The notes beneath the pieces are model-generated. The model did no database searches and was not told where the DNA came from. It saw nothing but the letters and a program-made list of their open reading frames with translations. Position numbers and translations under genes: made by a program. Of a stretch of DNA of 64,000 nucleotides, positions 52,086-62,169 are shown piece by piece. This DNA is from Xanthostigma xanthostigma (lineage: Eukaryota; Arthropoda; Insecta; Raphidioptera; Raphidiidae), in assembly GCA_963575645.1 (NCBI GenBank), contig OY754464.1:76296948-76360947 (forward strand). Reading direction: 5' to 3'. Position 1 is the first letter of the stretch, and the number at the start of each line of letters is the position of its first letter.

Positions 52086-52294
52086 AAATCTTCTTGATTT
52101 CCGGGCTTGTATGCCGTGATCCATTGGTATTACTACCTGAAGTTTCGTCTACAACTTACACTGTGAGCAGCCTAGAAGGACACTTCGCCCGCTACCACAT
52201 CGCCTTTAATAATGTCTACCGCAGTTGTAGACGAAACGTCAGGTAGTAATACTAATTGACCACGGCATATAAGCCCGGAAATCAAGAAGATTTG
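52086..52294. repeat. Foldback repeat, possible Penelope-like 3' region
   Basis: AATCTTCTTGATTTCCGGGC, CATTGGTATTACTACCTGAA and TTCGTCTACAACT face their complements (GTTGTAGACGAAACGTCAGG; AAGCCCGGAAATCAAGAAGA). A single-arm copy lies at 55069-55202. The CGAAACGTC word resembles 3' regions of Penelope-like elements, but no coding sequence supports that. Confidence 0.6.
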
Positions 52295-53030
52295 GATCAA
52301 CACCGGCCGTGAAAGCCTACACACTTGGATTTTATGTATCCTGTGTTCGTGTATTATTTGAAACGCTTTGTTGTTCTTTAATATTAGAGCAGTCCGCAAT
52401 TTGATATGGAATATGCACCTTATGTAGTAGTAGACTCTTCCCTACGATCATGTGAGTCATTTACAAGGGTAGGATTAGGAAATGAAATCCCGATCTTGCG
52501 AGATCTCAGGACATTTTACGAGATCAATCTCGAAGCATAAATCGGGCGACATCACACGAGATTAACGGCATTAAGCGATGGTTTGCCACTCTACTGTCAG
52601 AAAAGCTGGTCAATTTGATAAAAAGGCATCGAATTAATGCATTTCCAGCGTCTTTTCATTTGAAAAATCCATGTGATTATCAAGATGAACTCCGAACAAT
52701 GGTGGCCAACGAAACTTTCCAATTGCCTAAAAAGAGTATCGTACGAACAGAAATCAGGAATATAATAAAACGATTATTTCGCTGTCCGCGCACACTTGTT
52801 AGGCATAAACCTGCACGGCTAGCACAGTACAAACCTGCAACCTATACGATGTCGTACACTAGACCAGCATAAATCAGTACAAACCTTCGCAAACCAGCTT
52901 TTAGTGCAGGTTTTATAATGCGCGAAATTTTGTAGTTTTCAAATGCTTATCAACGCCAAATTATTAATGGACACATCACTAAATCAGTACAGCACGGCCA
53001 GATAGAAATCGCAGGCGACCAACTGACGGC
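52295..53030. other. Unassigned sequence
   Basis: An 85-codon open frame at 52615-52872 has no recognised product. Possibly upstream part of the LINE relic that follows, but I cannot show this. Confidence 0.35.
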
Positions 53031-53440
53031 CATTACTGGCTGCAGGTTGCTGGTGCTGGTCTACGTCAAGAAAAGAGTGGGAAGATAACGAGTTGGTGAC
53101 ACAATGAACAAGGGAACTCATTCCCAATATAAGCAACTGGTTGGCATGCAAGTATCAAAGTGTGGATTATTGTATGACGCAGATATTAACAGGGCATGGA
53201 AATTTTAAGAGTGCATATACTGCGGAAAAGTAGATGATGAACTCCACACTCTTTTTCATTGCCCGAGGTGGGAGGTCGCAAGAAGGGAAGTTAACACTTA
53301 GACTGGGACAGGAATTAAGGGCTCGAAAGTCATGATTGAACGGACAGCGGTATGGGAGATAGAAAGTGAACTGATGAACAAGATAGTGAGAAAGAAGGAG
53401 AAAGATGAGGGATGGAGGAGAACAGGTGATCACTACCAAA
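53031..53440 (+). pseudogene. LINE ORF2 C-terminus relic (zinc-knuckle type)
   Basis: With frameshifts and stops, the plus strand reads TRELIPNISNWLACKYQSVD, YCMTQILTGHGNFKSAY, then in another frame ECIYCGKVDDELHTLFHCPR and later ERTAVWEIESELMNKIVRKK. The order TQ-x-LTGHG-x-F ... C-x2-C ... H-x4-C-PRW ... KE-x-D is the C-terminal region of R1/jockey-type LINE ORF2, past the reverse transcriptase. There are at least two frame breaks and several stops, so it is an old relic. Neither a poly-A tail nor target duplication is clear. Confidence 0.8.
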
Positions 53441-53819
53441 TGGAGTTTCTTTTCTTCTTCCGGCGAATGACCAGTCGCCGTCCTGATTGTATGCCGAGAG
53501 ACGATTCCAGGGAGACGATACGGTATAGTGTTGGTGGTTGATCAGGTTCTTTTAAATTAGTAATACTCTTGAATTTGATTTAACCATGATTTATTTACAA
53601 CACCAACGTGAACGTATGCCAGCATTACACTGGCATAGTCACCTCCTGACCTCTTGTCCACTACCAGCCTTCTCTTCCTTCCAAATATACATATATTTAT
53701 ATCAATTTGAAATGCAAACCCATGCGCATTTAACTAGACCACTTAAGTAAGTGTTATAGTGAAATACTACGTTTGCAGTTTACATTGCAACTGATATACG
53801 TAACTTAACCTACATACTG
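53441..53819. other. Unassigned sequence
   Basis: Nothing recognised beyond the end of the LINE relic. Confidence 0.4.
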
Positions 53820-53821
53820 TA

Positions 53822-54371
53822 TAATAATAATAATAATAATAATTTATTATTCCCAATTTGTCTATCCGACATAGGGTAAGTCCGGAGAATACAGTGATTA
53901 TGTGTTACATATAATTAAAAATTCAATATTATATAGTTGTAAGAAATACAACTAATAATAATATAAAATATAATAGAATAAAATACTAAAACATAAATAA
54001 AAAAGCTATAAAATAATAAACTTTAAAACTGGTTTGGTGTTGTATAGTACCTACTATTATGCAAAATTTGCGTCATTTAAAAAATCATTATAAGTGTAGT
54101 AGCATTTTCTAATTAAAATTTCCTTAATGGTCTTTCTAAAACATTTAGTGTCTATTTTCTTTAATGATACCTACACTAATTTTATTAAAACAAGTTATCG
54201 CGTTGTATTTAAAACTTTTTTTAAAAAACGATGTCTTATGTTTGGGTACTAATAAAATTGTGTCGTTTCTTGTAATATGGTCATGATTACTTTGTACCAA
54301 ATCAAACATTTCTATATTTTCTTTTACGAATAGTAAAATATGAAAAATATATAAACAGGGTACCGTCATAA
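53822..54371 (-). pseudogene. LINE ORF2 C-terminus and 3' end with ATT tail, 5'-truncated
   Basis: The minus-strand frame from 54369 reads MTVPCLYIFHILLFVKENIE, then HDHITRNDTILLVPKH, KKSFKYNAITCFNKIS. After a frameshift near 54145 it continues FRKTIKEILIRKCYYTYNDF. These are the C-terminal blocks (TVPSLYIFE-x-LLFVK; H-x-H-x-TRN; KYN-x-I-x-x-YN-x-LP; KCYY) of jockey/CR1-like LINE ORF2. The 3' UTR runs to TTGGGAATAATAAATTATTA and an (ATT)n tail at 53822-53845. The catalytic region is missing because of 5' truncation. Confidence 0.85.
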
Positions 54372-55068
54372 TATTTAAACTTCTAAAATATGACTTACAG
54401 CTGTCTCTTTTCCTTATCCCTGTTATATACAGTACAACGGGAAGGAAGGGATTTACTGGGTAGGGTGCCTTATCTCGAGTCCCACATTACGCCCTCTCTC
54501 ACAAAAAAAGGTGCTGGTCAACGTCAAATAACATGGGTACTTTCAAGAACAGACTTCTCCGCGCTGTGCTGGTCGGACAGGTTCTTGGTTGACAAGCGGA
54601 TGTGATCTTTGACGCATAACCTTTGGAACGGCCTGTAGGTTCATAGTGTATAGAATTATTTCCAATATTACATTCTCGGGATAACGAAAACAAAGAACGA
54701 CGCACTGGGACTACTATGCCTTCAATCCTCAAAACATTATGGGACGAGTCCTGGAACCATTTCGTTCTTCTGTTTGAATTTGTCAATATAAACTGTCTGT
54801 TGTGAATATTACACGCTGTTTTACCGACGCTACAAGTGAATCCCCGTGTCGACCGTTTTATTCTACAGCCATATTACGCAAAAATATCGATTGACATTCC
54901 CAGCTGGAAATTCAGTGATTGTCTCCAAGTCTAGTGACTGAATAGAGGTCAGTATACAGTAGACTCTCAATAATTTGACACTCGTTAATTTGAATATCTC
55001 GAATATTTGAAATTTTTTCCGAGTTCCTTGAAAAATACCTACGCTATAATTGAATAAAATCAATATTC
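54372..55068. other. Unassigned sequence
   Basis: Several short open frames on both strands (54390-54786), none recognisable. No repeat match in the window. Confidence 0.4.
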
Positions 55069-55202
55069 AAATCTTCTTGGTTTCCGGGCTTACATGCCGT
55101 AGTCCATTGGTATTTTTACCTGACCTTTTGTCTACAACTGCGGTAGACATTATCAAAGGCGATGTGGTAGCGAGCGAAGTGTCCTTCTAGGCAGCTCACA
55201 GG
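55069..55202 (-). repeat. Single arm of the 52.1-kb foldback repeat
   Basis: AATCTTCTTGGTTTCCGGGC, TTTGTCTACAACTGCGGTAG, ATCAAAGGCGATGTGGTAGC and AAGTGTCCTTCTAGGC match 52086-52294. Confidence 0.75.
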
Positions 55203-55836
55203 TAAGTGTGTCGACAAGTGTGGTACTTGCGTCTTTTATGGTCAGCGTGCTCGTGTTCTCTGCTCGGTCGTAGTATGCTTTTCTGTTATAACAGAAATCA
55301 GGGTATTACATCGAAGAAAGAGACGCAGATATATTTTCGATTAGCTTTGTTGCGTTTACTCGCCGCACATTGAGTAGATAGGCAATGATTCATAGAGTTA
55401 ATTAATATAGATATACGAAAAAACTATATCAGATATATACCTAATGTTTCAAATCCTTAATATTACCGACTTTTCAAAATAACAAATTATATTTTATGTT
55501 TTGTTTAGAAACTATTTAAATAAATTCAATGACCTGTTTGGGAACGAAAATTAATTCAGTGGATGCATTTTTATAAAATATTATGATTTATTTTGTAAAT
55601 TTATGAATATGTGTTTGAAAATGCAACTGCAAAAGTACAGTAAATTTTATCACTTCAGCAATATAGTTTTATCACTGCTTAAATAATGTATATTATTTAT
55701 CCTGAAACTATAACATAGTAAATGTGTACAAAACCTGCATAATGTTTACATATATGTTTATTACGTATTATACATAATGTTTCAAAAATACCGACTTATT
55801 TTAGTGAAGGAAGGCGAATTTCTAATATAAAATAAC
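55203..55836. other. Unassigned AT-rich sequence
   Basis: Nothing recognised. Confidence 0.4.
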
Positions 55837-56459
55837 TAAATACTAATATATAAAGCTGAATAGTTTGTTTGGTTGTTTGTTTGAACGCGCTAATCTCAGG
55901 AACTACTGGTTCAAATTGAAAAACATTTTTTTTGTTGGATAGCCCATTTATCGAGGAAGACTATAGGCTATATAATATTACGCTACGACCATTAAGAGCG
56001 GAGCTTTAATGAAAATGTTGCAAAATGTATCTCAAAAATAAGCTTCTATTCATGTGAAATGCACTAACTAAATATACTCATATTAGCTTTGAGAGTACAC
56101 AACCCAGAATGGCTCAATCGGTAGAGCATGGGACTGTCAATATCAGGGTCGTGGGTTCGAGCCCCACGTTGGGCGAATATGTTTTTATTTTTTTTTTTCT
56201 AATTTTCTACATTGCTTTCTTCTTAGGCTTACATTTAAATTTATTTTAATTTTATTTAATTAATTTAAAAAAAATATTAGTTAAAAAAAGTTTAAATACA
56301 GCTTTTTATTGACAAAAACTTTTGGACGGTAACTCCGATCATCATGAAATTTGGACACAACATTCATCTCGGTAATAACTAAGATGAATGTGTGTACTCA
56401 TGTTCCTCCCTTCCCCATTCGTTCTTTTACACCCGGGTGAAACCTGACGGGACCGCTAG
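55837..56459 (+). mobile_element. Non-autonomous Helitron H4
   Basis: The 5' end reads TAAATACTAATATATAAAGC, where the usual TCT has mutated. The 3' end is CACCCGGGTGAAACCTGACG GGACCGCTAG before T; one side of the subterminal hairpin is damaged (CCTGA for CCGGG). It is 623 bp and carries the tRNA-like module at 56102-56175. Confidence 0.92.
56102..56175 (+). repeat. tRNA-Lys-derived module in Helitron H4
   Basis: ACCCAGAATGGCTCAATCGG, TAGAGCATGGGACTGTCAAT, ATCAGGGTCGTGGGTTCGAG, CCCCACGTTGGGCG. Compared with tRNA-Lys (anticodon loop CTCTTAA), the loop is CTGTCAA. A and B boxes are kept. The acceptor 5' strand has one extra base and two mispairs. Confidence 0.9.
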
Positions 56460-56617
56460 TAATAAATAAAAAAAAATTATGTTTAAATATAAAGATTTTG
56501 TTCAACAGCTATTGGAAATCTCTCTATATCGAGTTGGTGGACTTCCTAACAAAATCCACCATGGCGCGCAGTGCAAGAATATCAAACTTTCGACCAGCGT
56601 GGTGTATACTATTTTTC
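56460..56617. repeat. Outer flank of the MITE family
   Basis: CACCATGGCGCGCAGTGCAA GAATATCAAACTTTCGACCA GCGTGGTGTATACTA is shared with 24530-24571 and, inverted, with 49855-49910. Confidence 0.65.
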
Positions 56618-56935
56618 TTCATAGCTCGGTCGCAAGTACGCTTATCAAATACATTAATTAATTAATTACATAAATACACAGATAAATTTCAAACAAGCAG
56701 CTTCAAGGTTATACGTAAAAACACGAATGAAAGATGTTCGCGACTATTGGCTAAAATGTAATAGGGTTGCTATATAGAAACGACATCTTACCAACAGTTG
56801 ATTGGTTGTTTTTGCTTTACTACCGCCCGAACGTACGTATTTCCCGCATTAGTGCGTGTAATCCCATCAATGCGTAAATGTTAGATTTTCTGCCTAAATT
56901 GATGCCGAAAGTTTGTACTTTCGATCGAGGTATGA
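56618..56935 (+). mobile_element. MITE with TIR TTCATACCTCGRTCG (copy 3)
   Basis: Ends TTCATAGCTCGGTCGCAAGT and TTTCGATCGAGGTATGAA. Interior matches the copies at 24572 and 49966. Confidence 0.87.
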
Positions 56936-57535
56936 AAAAAAAAATTTTTAATTTTTTGTCCACGTTCTGTAAAATACTGTTTTTTTTTAAATTTTATTAT
57001 GATTGCAAGTGCCTCTTGTAAATTCGTCGTTGGATGTAGGACTATATGCACGAACATACTTTATTTTTGTAATAAAATAATTAAGTCCAAATAAATCGCT
57101 CGATTTATTTCGGTAAACAAACAAACAGGAACCAAATTAAATTCTCCTTATTCGTTCAACGAACTTTCGTGGATCTGAGCCAATCTATGAAAAATGTTTA
57201 ACTGTTCCATTCAACGTTAGCCACATATCTTCTTTTTTTAGTGAAAGCAGTTTAGATATCATGTGCATAAAAATGTATGATGTAAAATGTGTGCTTGTAA
57301 TATATTACATTGTTCTTTTTTTTAACTGAAAAATAACATTTCGTTGATACTGAAGAGTTTATATGCAAGAGCTCTTTTCAAAATTCAGTCGACTATGTGC
57401 TAATCAAAAAATTTGAAAAGAAGTTTGACCCTGCAGGCCATCCCTGTAACTTCCCGCTATTTTCGAGTTCAAAACGCTCAAAAATATATAAAATATAGCA
57501 AGAAGTTTATTTTTTAGCTCTTCGAGCTCAAAAAA
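56936..57535. other. Unassigned sequence
   Basis: No gene or element end recognised. Confidence 0.4.
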
Positions 57536-58110
57536 AAAAAACACTTTGTTACGAAATTTTCGTTCACGATGTCTCATGAACAAATGAACCGATTTTGATG
57601 CGGTTTGCGGCGATCGACGCAGTTTTTTAACCTAAGAAAGTAAATAATTACAAAAAAATCGGTTTGATAAGAATTTTACGAGTAATTATAAAAAATTACT
57701 TTTTTCCTAATTTTTCGTTCACGTTATCTCATGAACAAATGAACCAATTTTGATCTGGTTTGCGGCAATCGACGCAGTTTTTTTAACCTAAGAAAGTAAA
57801 TAATTACAAAAAAATCGGTTTGATAAGAATTTTACGAGTAATTATAAAAAATTACTTTTTTCCTAATTTTTCATTCACGTTATCTCATGAACAAATGAAC
57901 CAATTTTGATCTGGTTTGCGGCAATCGACGCAGTTTTTTAGCCTAAGAAAGTAATTTATTACAAAAAAATCGATCTGATAACAATTTTAAGAGTCATTTT
58001 AAAAAAACACTTTTTTACGATTTTTTCGTTCACGGTATCTCATGAACAAATGAACCGATTTTGATGCGGTTTGCGGAAATCGACGCAGTTTTTTAAGGAG
58101 AAGAGCTGAT
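57536..58110 (+). repeat. Tandem array, four units of about 155 bp
   Basis: TCTCATGAACAAATGAACC recurs at 57572, 57727, 57883 and 58038. Each unit includes TGGTTTGCGGCAATCGACGC or a close variant and TTTTTTAACCTAAGAAAG. Units 2 and 3 are most alike; unit 4 diverges downstream. A CA microsatellite follows at 58326-58346. Confidence 0.92.
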
Positions 58111-58361
58111 TAGATTTTGGAATTAATCGGGTTAGTAGTTTAGAAAATATTTTACAAAAACAAATTTTTAAAAATTTTTGAAACTTGTTTTTTTAAGATT
58201 TCTCAAAATTTTTTGGGCCGAATCGTTTCAAATTTTCAGGAAGTCTAAGTTCACCAAGATCACGTCAGATGCCGCAAACCGCGTTTCAGTCGGACTCTCC
58301 GTTCAAAAGATATAAAAGGTTTACATACATACACACACACACACACTAGGATATAATCTGT
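58111..58361. other. Unassigned sequence with CA microsatellite
   Basis: ACATACACACACACACACAC at 58324-58346. The rest is diverged text related to the preceding array. Confidence 0.5.
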
Positions 58362-58468
58362 TGTAACAAAACTGTTCTTCTTCCTGGTGGAAAATATTTA
58401 TTTACAATAGTGAAACATTAACAAAACAAATAAACAAACTAAAAGTACTTCACTATGACGTAACAGAC
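58362..58468 (+). mobile_element. LTR 5' fragment
   Basis: TGTAACAAAACTGTTCTTCT ... ATATTTATTTACAATAGTG matches the start of the solo LTR family. It is cut at about 58468, where sequence of the hAT-like repeat (50.6 kb family) begins. Confidence 0.85.
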
Positions 58469-58610
58469 AGTTCACACCTCTGCACTCTGCACTCTTGTGT
58501 AGTGCGTACTGTCTAGTGTCGCTCCTTTGAACGACTCCCTCTGAGCGACTCTTTTTAGTGAGCGGTGCGCACGGAGTCAGCTCCCAATAAAGAATCATGT
58601 GAACACATCA
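58465..58610 (-). repeat. hAT-like repeat fragment
   Basis: It is the inverted counterpart of 50628-50742: the minus strand reads TTAGTGATGTGTTCACATGA, GGAGCTGACTCCGTGCGC, CACTAAAAAGAGTCG, TTCAAAGGAGCGACACTAGA. Confidence 0.75.
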
Positions 58611-59219
58611 CTAATGGGCATTTTTAATAAAAAAAGATTTGGATTATATAGGAATTTGTAATATACAAGTTAGCTCTACTGTTATTGCATCTATATTGCT
58701 ATTTATTCTTGCCAGGATTTACGAGTTATTGGATAATATCATATAAACTATGTCTGAGATAATATAAAATATTGAAACGTGGGGATGCTTAACTTACGTG
58801 AAATATTATTTAGGTCAAAGTTTAAAAACACATGGGAATAAAAACTTGTAAAACTCTTCCGGGTTAATAATAATATACAACAAAACTGCTTTACTGACGG
58901 GTGTTACTTTGGGAGATGAGACGGGATTAAAGAAACAACAGTAGACAAGAATATTTCACAAAAGTTGTAGCAGAGTGTGCATAAACGACACTTTGATGTG
59001 TTTTTAATCTGGCAAGATGCGTAACGTTGCGTAATGATGCTGTAATTTGTTTTTCTTGAACACTACCAAATACATATACTTCTCTTTCAAAATTAGAGAC
59101 AACAAGCAATAGAGGGAATGCCCAGAAAATGGTATAATAGCGGCGTACAAGAAGACAGTGCGTGATTCAATGGCTATACCAGTTGAGGCCCGTAGCAAAT
59201 TCATCGGATGGGGCCCTCC
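58611..59219. other. Unassigned sequence
   Basis: Nothing recognised. Confidence 0.4.
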
Positions 59220-59647
59220 CTTAAGAGTATTCGTCCCTGCAAATACCCCCTGCACCCTTCATCTCAAATCTTTTCCCCTCGCCTAAAAACGGTTCTCGCT
59301 CTCCCGACGCTATTTTTAAAGCTAGAGGGTTCTAGTAAACGCCAAATGAAAGACAAAGAATCAGACTACAGATCCTTCAGGCGAATTTTTTGAAAAAAAA
59401 TTTCTGAAAAAACTTACAATTTTTTGAAAAAAAAATAAGTTACGTAATATTTCACACGTAGGCGAAACTGTTTTTCAAAAAATTCGCCTGAAGGATCTGT
59501 AGTCTGATTCTTTGTCTTTCATTTGGCGTTTACCAGAACCCTCTAGCTTTAAAAATAGCGTCGGGAGAGCGTGAACCGTTTTTAGGCGAGGGGAAAAGAT
59601 TTGAGATGAAGGGTGCAGGGGGTGTTTGCAGGGACGAATACTCTTAA
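59220..59647. mobile_element. Foldback element with ~168-bp near-identical arms
   Basis: Left arm 59221-59389 and right arm 59480-59647 differ at only a few positions. They share TTAAGAGTATTCGTCCCTGC, CTCAAATCTTTTCCCCTCGC, AAACGCCAAATGAAAGACAA and CAGATCCTTCAGGCGAATTT. The arms are GC-richer than the 90-bp loop. No target duplication is clear and there is no recognised coding content. Confidence 0.88.
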
Positions 59648-59651
59648 TATA

Positions 59652-59709
59652 AAAAATCGAGTGTGCTTTAGACCACACGACTGAAGTAAAACTTCTTCCT
59701 GCCATAATA
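59652..59709. repeat. End fragment of the TGAAGTAAAACTT element
   Basis: GTGCTTTAGACCACACGACT GAAGTAAAACTTCTTCCTGC matches 20473-20512 and then stops at a TA-rich palindromic tract (59710-59775). Confidence 0.75.
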
Positions 59710-59892
59710 TATAATATATAAATATATTATTATATTATAATATTATATAATATATAATAATTAATAATAATACAATAATATTCCAAATCTATCACAGTAT
59801 CACCATATTTTGATTTGACATCCTGATTTAACGACACAATATAACCTCACTCTGTAGTACATATCTACAAAGACGAAATGTTTAAAATTATT

Positions 59893-60170
59893 GATGTGCC
59901 GGATCGTTAAAAATGTATATCCGCGGATACGGATCTGAATACGGGTATTTGGTTTCAAGTTCCGCGGATACGGATACGGATCTTAACTTTCTTAGAGTAC
60001 GCGGCGGTAAATATTGCACATCGACCTTTGGAAAGAGACTATCTGTTATGGGAAAAAGTTATTGACCTCTTTAAGAGTTAACTCTCATAACAGATTGTCT
60101 CTTTCCAAAGATCGATGTGCAATATCTCATTATAAAGATAGTTTTTTAGTACCTTTGAGTTATGTACTAT
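59893..60170 (-). mobile_element. Truncated hAT element (15.7-kb family)
   Basis: It starts TTGATGTGCCGGATCGTTA and carries the ATCCGCGGATACGGATCT subterminal words and the internal hairpin (ACCTTTGGAAAGAGAC ... GTCTCTTTCCAAAG) of 15699-16247, in opposite orientation. The other end is missing. Confidence 0.85.
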
Positions 60171-60258
60171 TGGTAAATTACTGCTTTGAATATATCGAAT
60201 TTAATACGTTCGTGCGATTTGGTTTGTGATTACAATTTGAAAAGAGGAAACTAACAAT

Positions 60259-60687
60259 AGTATATTGTGCGACTAGTGAGAGAAGGAGAAGATTCCATGA
60301 GCGTGAAATTTGCCGCACGAGCGTAGCGAGTGCGGTAAAACGCACGCGATTGGAATATTCTCCTTCGATCAATGGTCGCACATAATACTTTATTCAACTA
60401 GCAGGAAGTGTATGCACACAAGATTGCCATGACTTTCACTGAATTGCGATGCTGTTTTCATATATACAATACCGCCTACCACGTTCCTATTGGTCCAGAA
60501 GCTGCGTGCAGTTTTTTTCATTATTTCACGCTTGGGCTTGCTACTGAGTTTCTATTGGTCCAGAAAATTCATTATTACACTGTACAGCTTATTATTAGCA
60601 CTCTACGCGTCAACATGAAGTAATTTATTATTTCTCCCGAGTTTAGCAGGGCCCCGAAATTACATATTACTCACGCGTGTTGAATAA
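60259..60687 (-). mobile_element. Second copy of the 480-bp CCAAT-bearing repeat
   Basis: It is inverted relative to 8381-8863 and lacks the outer long-TIR element. It has an extra segment TTGCCGCACGAGCGTAGCGA near 60310 and only one copy of the 49-bp unit duplicated in the first copy. Confidence 0.82.
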
Positions 60688-60702
60688 ACATATTTTATCA
60701 CC

Positions 60703-60703
60703 T

Positions 60704-60762
<59 letters not shown>

Positions 60763-61060
60763 TTCTTTATTTGGGTACAGAACTGCAGCCGAAGCTGATT
60801 TCAATCTGCCCCATCGATAATAAATGAACATATAAAATTTACAAAGAAAAGATTAGTAAAAAGTAGCTTAATAAATACAAAATAGTGTAATTGGTACAAA
60901 GTAGCGTAATATAGGTGGAATATATGCATATGAGGAGTATCTGTATTTATTAGTCTCTATGTATTTGGACTAGCTACCTATTCCTAAAGAATATGCATGA
61001 AACGGTACACATTTTGGCGCACATAATAATAAACGCACAACAAAGCTTTTTGAAATTTCT
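60703..61060 (-). repeat. LINE 3' UTR with long ATT tail
   Basis: An (AAT)n tract at about 60707-60757 is followed by AATATTCTTTATTTGGGTAC and an AT-rich 3' UTR-like stretch. On the minus strand this is a LINE 3' end with a trinucleotide tail, longer than at 53.8 kb. No coding part is recognised. Confidence 0.5.
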
Positions 61061-61409
61061 GTTTTTCTGCACAATTAGAAAAGTTTATTCCGCAGTTTTC
61101 CTATAATTTTTTATGCTTACGACTTGTTTGAATACACGTGGTAAACAAATGCAAATAACAATGTTCCAAGAGAAATATCAAAAGGCATTACACTTTGGAA
61201 CTTTTTCTGTTGAAAAAAAAATATAAAAAATAAACATAATATTATCATTTGCGAACTTTCAGTGTCATGTTCATAAATATTCGCTATAAGATGACCTATG
61301 ATATACAGGATGCTTAGTTTTGGACTTGGCAAACATATTTTAGAAGGTTATATCAACACAGATGTGTTTTCTGGTAAAAGAGTTACAATGTCATTGAAAG
61401 TCAACCCTA
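61061..61409. other. Unassigned sequence
   Basis: Nothing recognised. Confidence 0.4.
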
Positions 61410-61765
61410 TTTTACCATTCCAACCCACAAGTGGGGAATGGTACCTACTAGTATAGGTCAAAAATCACTTTTCAAAAATTTTACAATATTTTTCCGTTTC
61501 GAGGTCCCCCGAATTCAAAAAACATATTTTTGGAAAAACTCTGTGCGTCTGTTAGTCTGATTGTCCGTTAGTCTGTTTGTCTGTGAACACGATACAGGTC
61601 AAACGGATGAGCAAATTGAAGCTAAATTTTGGGAGGATGTTTGGTATGCAAATATCAAGAGCCCTATTGTTTTTGGGGGAAATCGACGCATGCGCAGAAG
61701 AGATATATGCTATAAAGTTGTTTTTTATATAATAATGGTATACTTTTCATAACGGCTTATTATTC
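61410..61765 (+). repeat. Repeat family R-FW, best copy
   Basis: It begins with the hairpin ATTTTACCATTCCAACCCAC AAGTGGGGAATGGTACC and encodes, on the plus strand, DTGQTDEQIEAKFWEDVWYA then NIKSPIVFGGNRRMRRRDIC. The frame is open from 61561 to 61752. It ends GGTATACTTTTCATAACGGC. No known domain fits; conservation across copies could reflect shared origin alone. Confidence 0.8.
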
Positions 61766-61775
61766 TATTTATTTT

Positions 61776-62068
61776 TGACGTGATAACGTCTTATAAATTG
61801 ATGAATCACCAATCTTATAAATTGATAAAACACAGGCTGCATGCACGAAAAAGTGTAACGTTCCTAACGGTCGTAACGTTCCTAACGCGTAACGTTCCTA
61901 ACGCGTAACGTTCCTAACGCGTAACGTTCCGCCTGACCCTGTGCGTGCTTTTTGCTAATTTCTCGCTCAATTTAAATCAGATCGGTTTGAAACCAGTCTT
62001 AAGAGGAGAAAATTTTACATAGATTTCGTATAACAGAATTTGCCTAAACAGTTTTTTTATACAAATTT
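61776..62068 (+). mobile_element. Repeat with TTTGACGTGATAACGT end (copy 3), interrupted by a LINE
   Basis: It matches 29995-30290 and then breaks off after TTTTTTTATACAAATTTT at the LINE 5' end. The CGTAACGTTCCTAACG minisatellite has about five units here. The rest of the repeat would be expected beyond the LINE, outside this window. Confidence 0.75.
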
Positions 62069-62169
62069 TTTGGCACGCTCCGTTAAAGTTAAAGTTTTTA
62101 TCTTTTATCATAATTACTTTCTTTTTAAATAAATAAAAAGTGACAATCGGGCACTATTAAATAGCAAAT

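Noticed and set aside
52615..52872. 85-codon frame as a gene
   Set aside because: No recognisable domain; it lies just upstream of a decayed LINE relic and may be LINE-derived or chance.
37872..56175. Four possible functional tRNA genes
   Set aside because: The acceptor stems do not pair properly and all four lie at the same place inside Helitrons, so they are tRNA-derived repeats.
59208..59705. Matching frames on opposite strands of the 59-kb foldback
   Set aside because: Same reason: near-identical inverted arms give the same peptide. No domain recognised.
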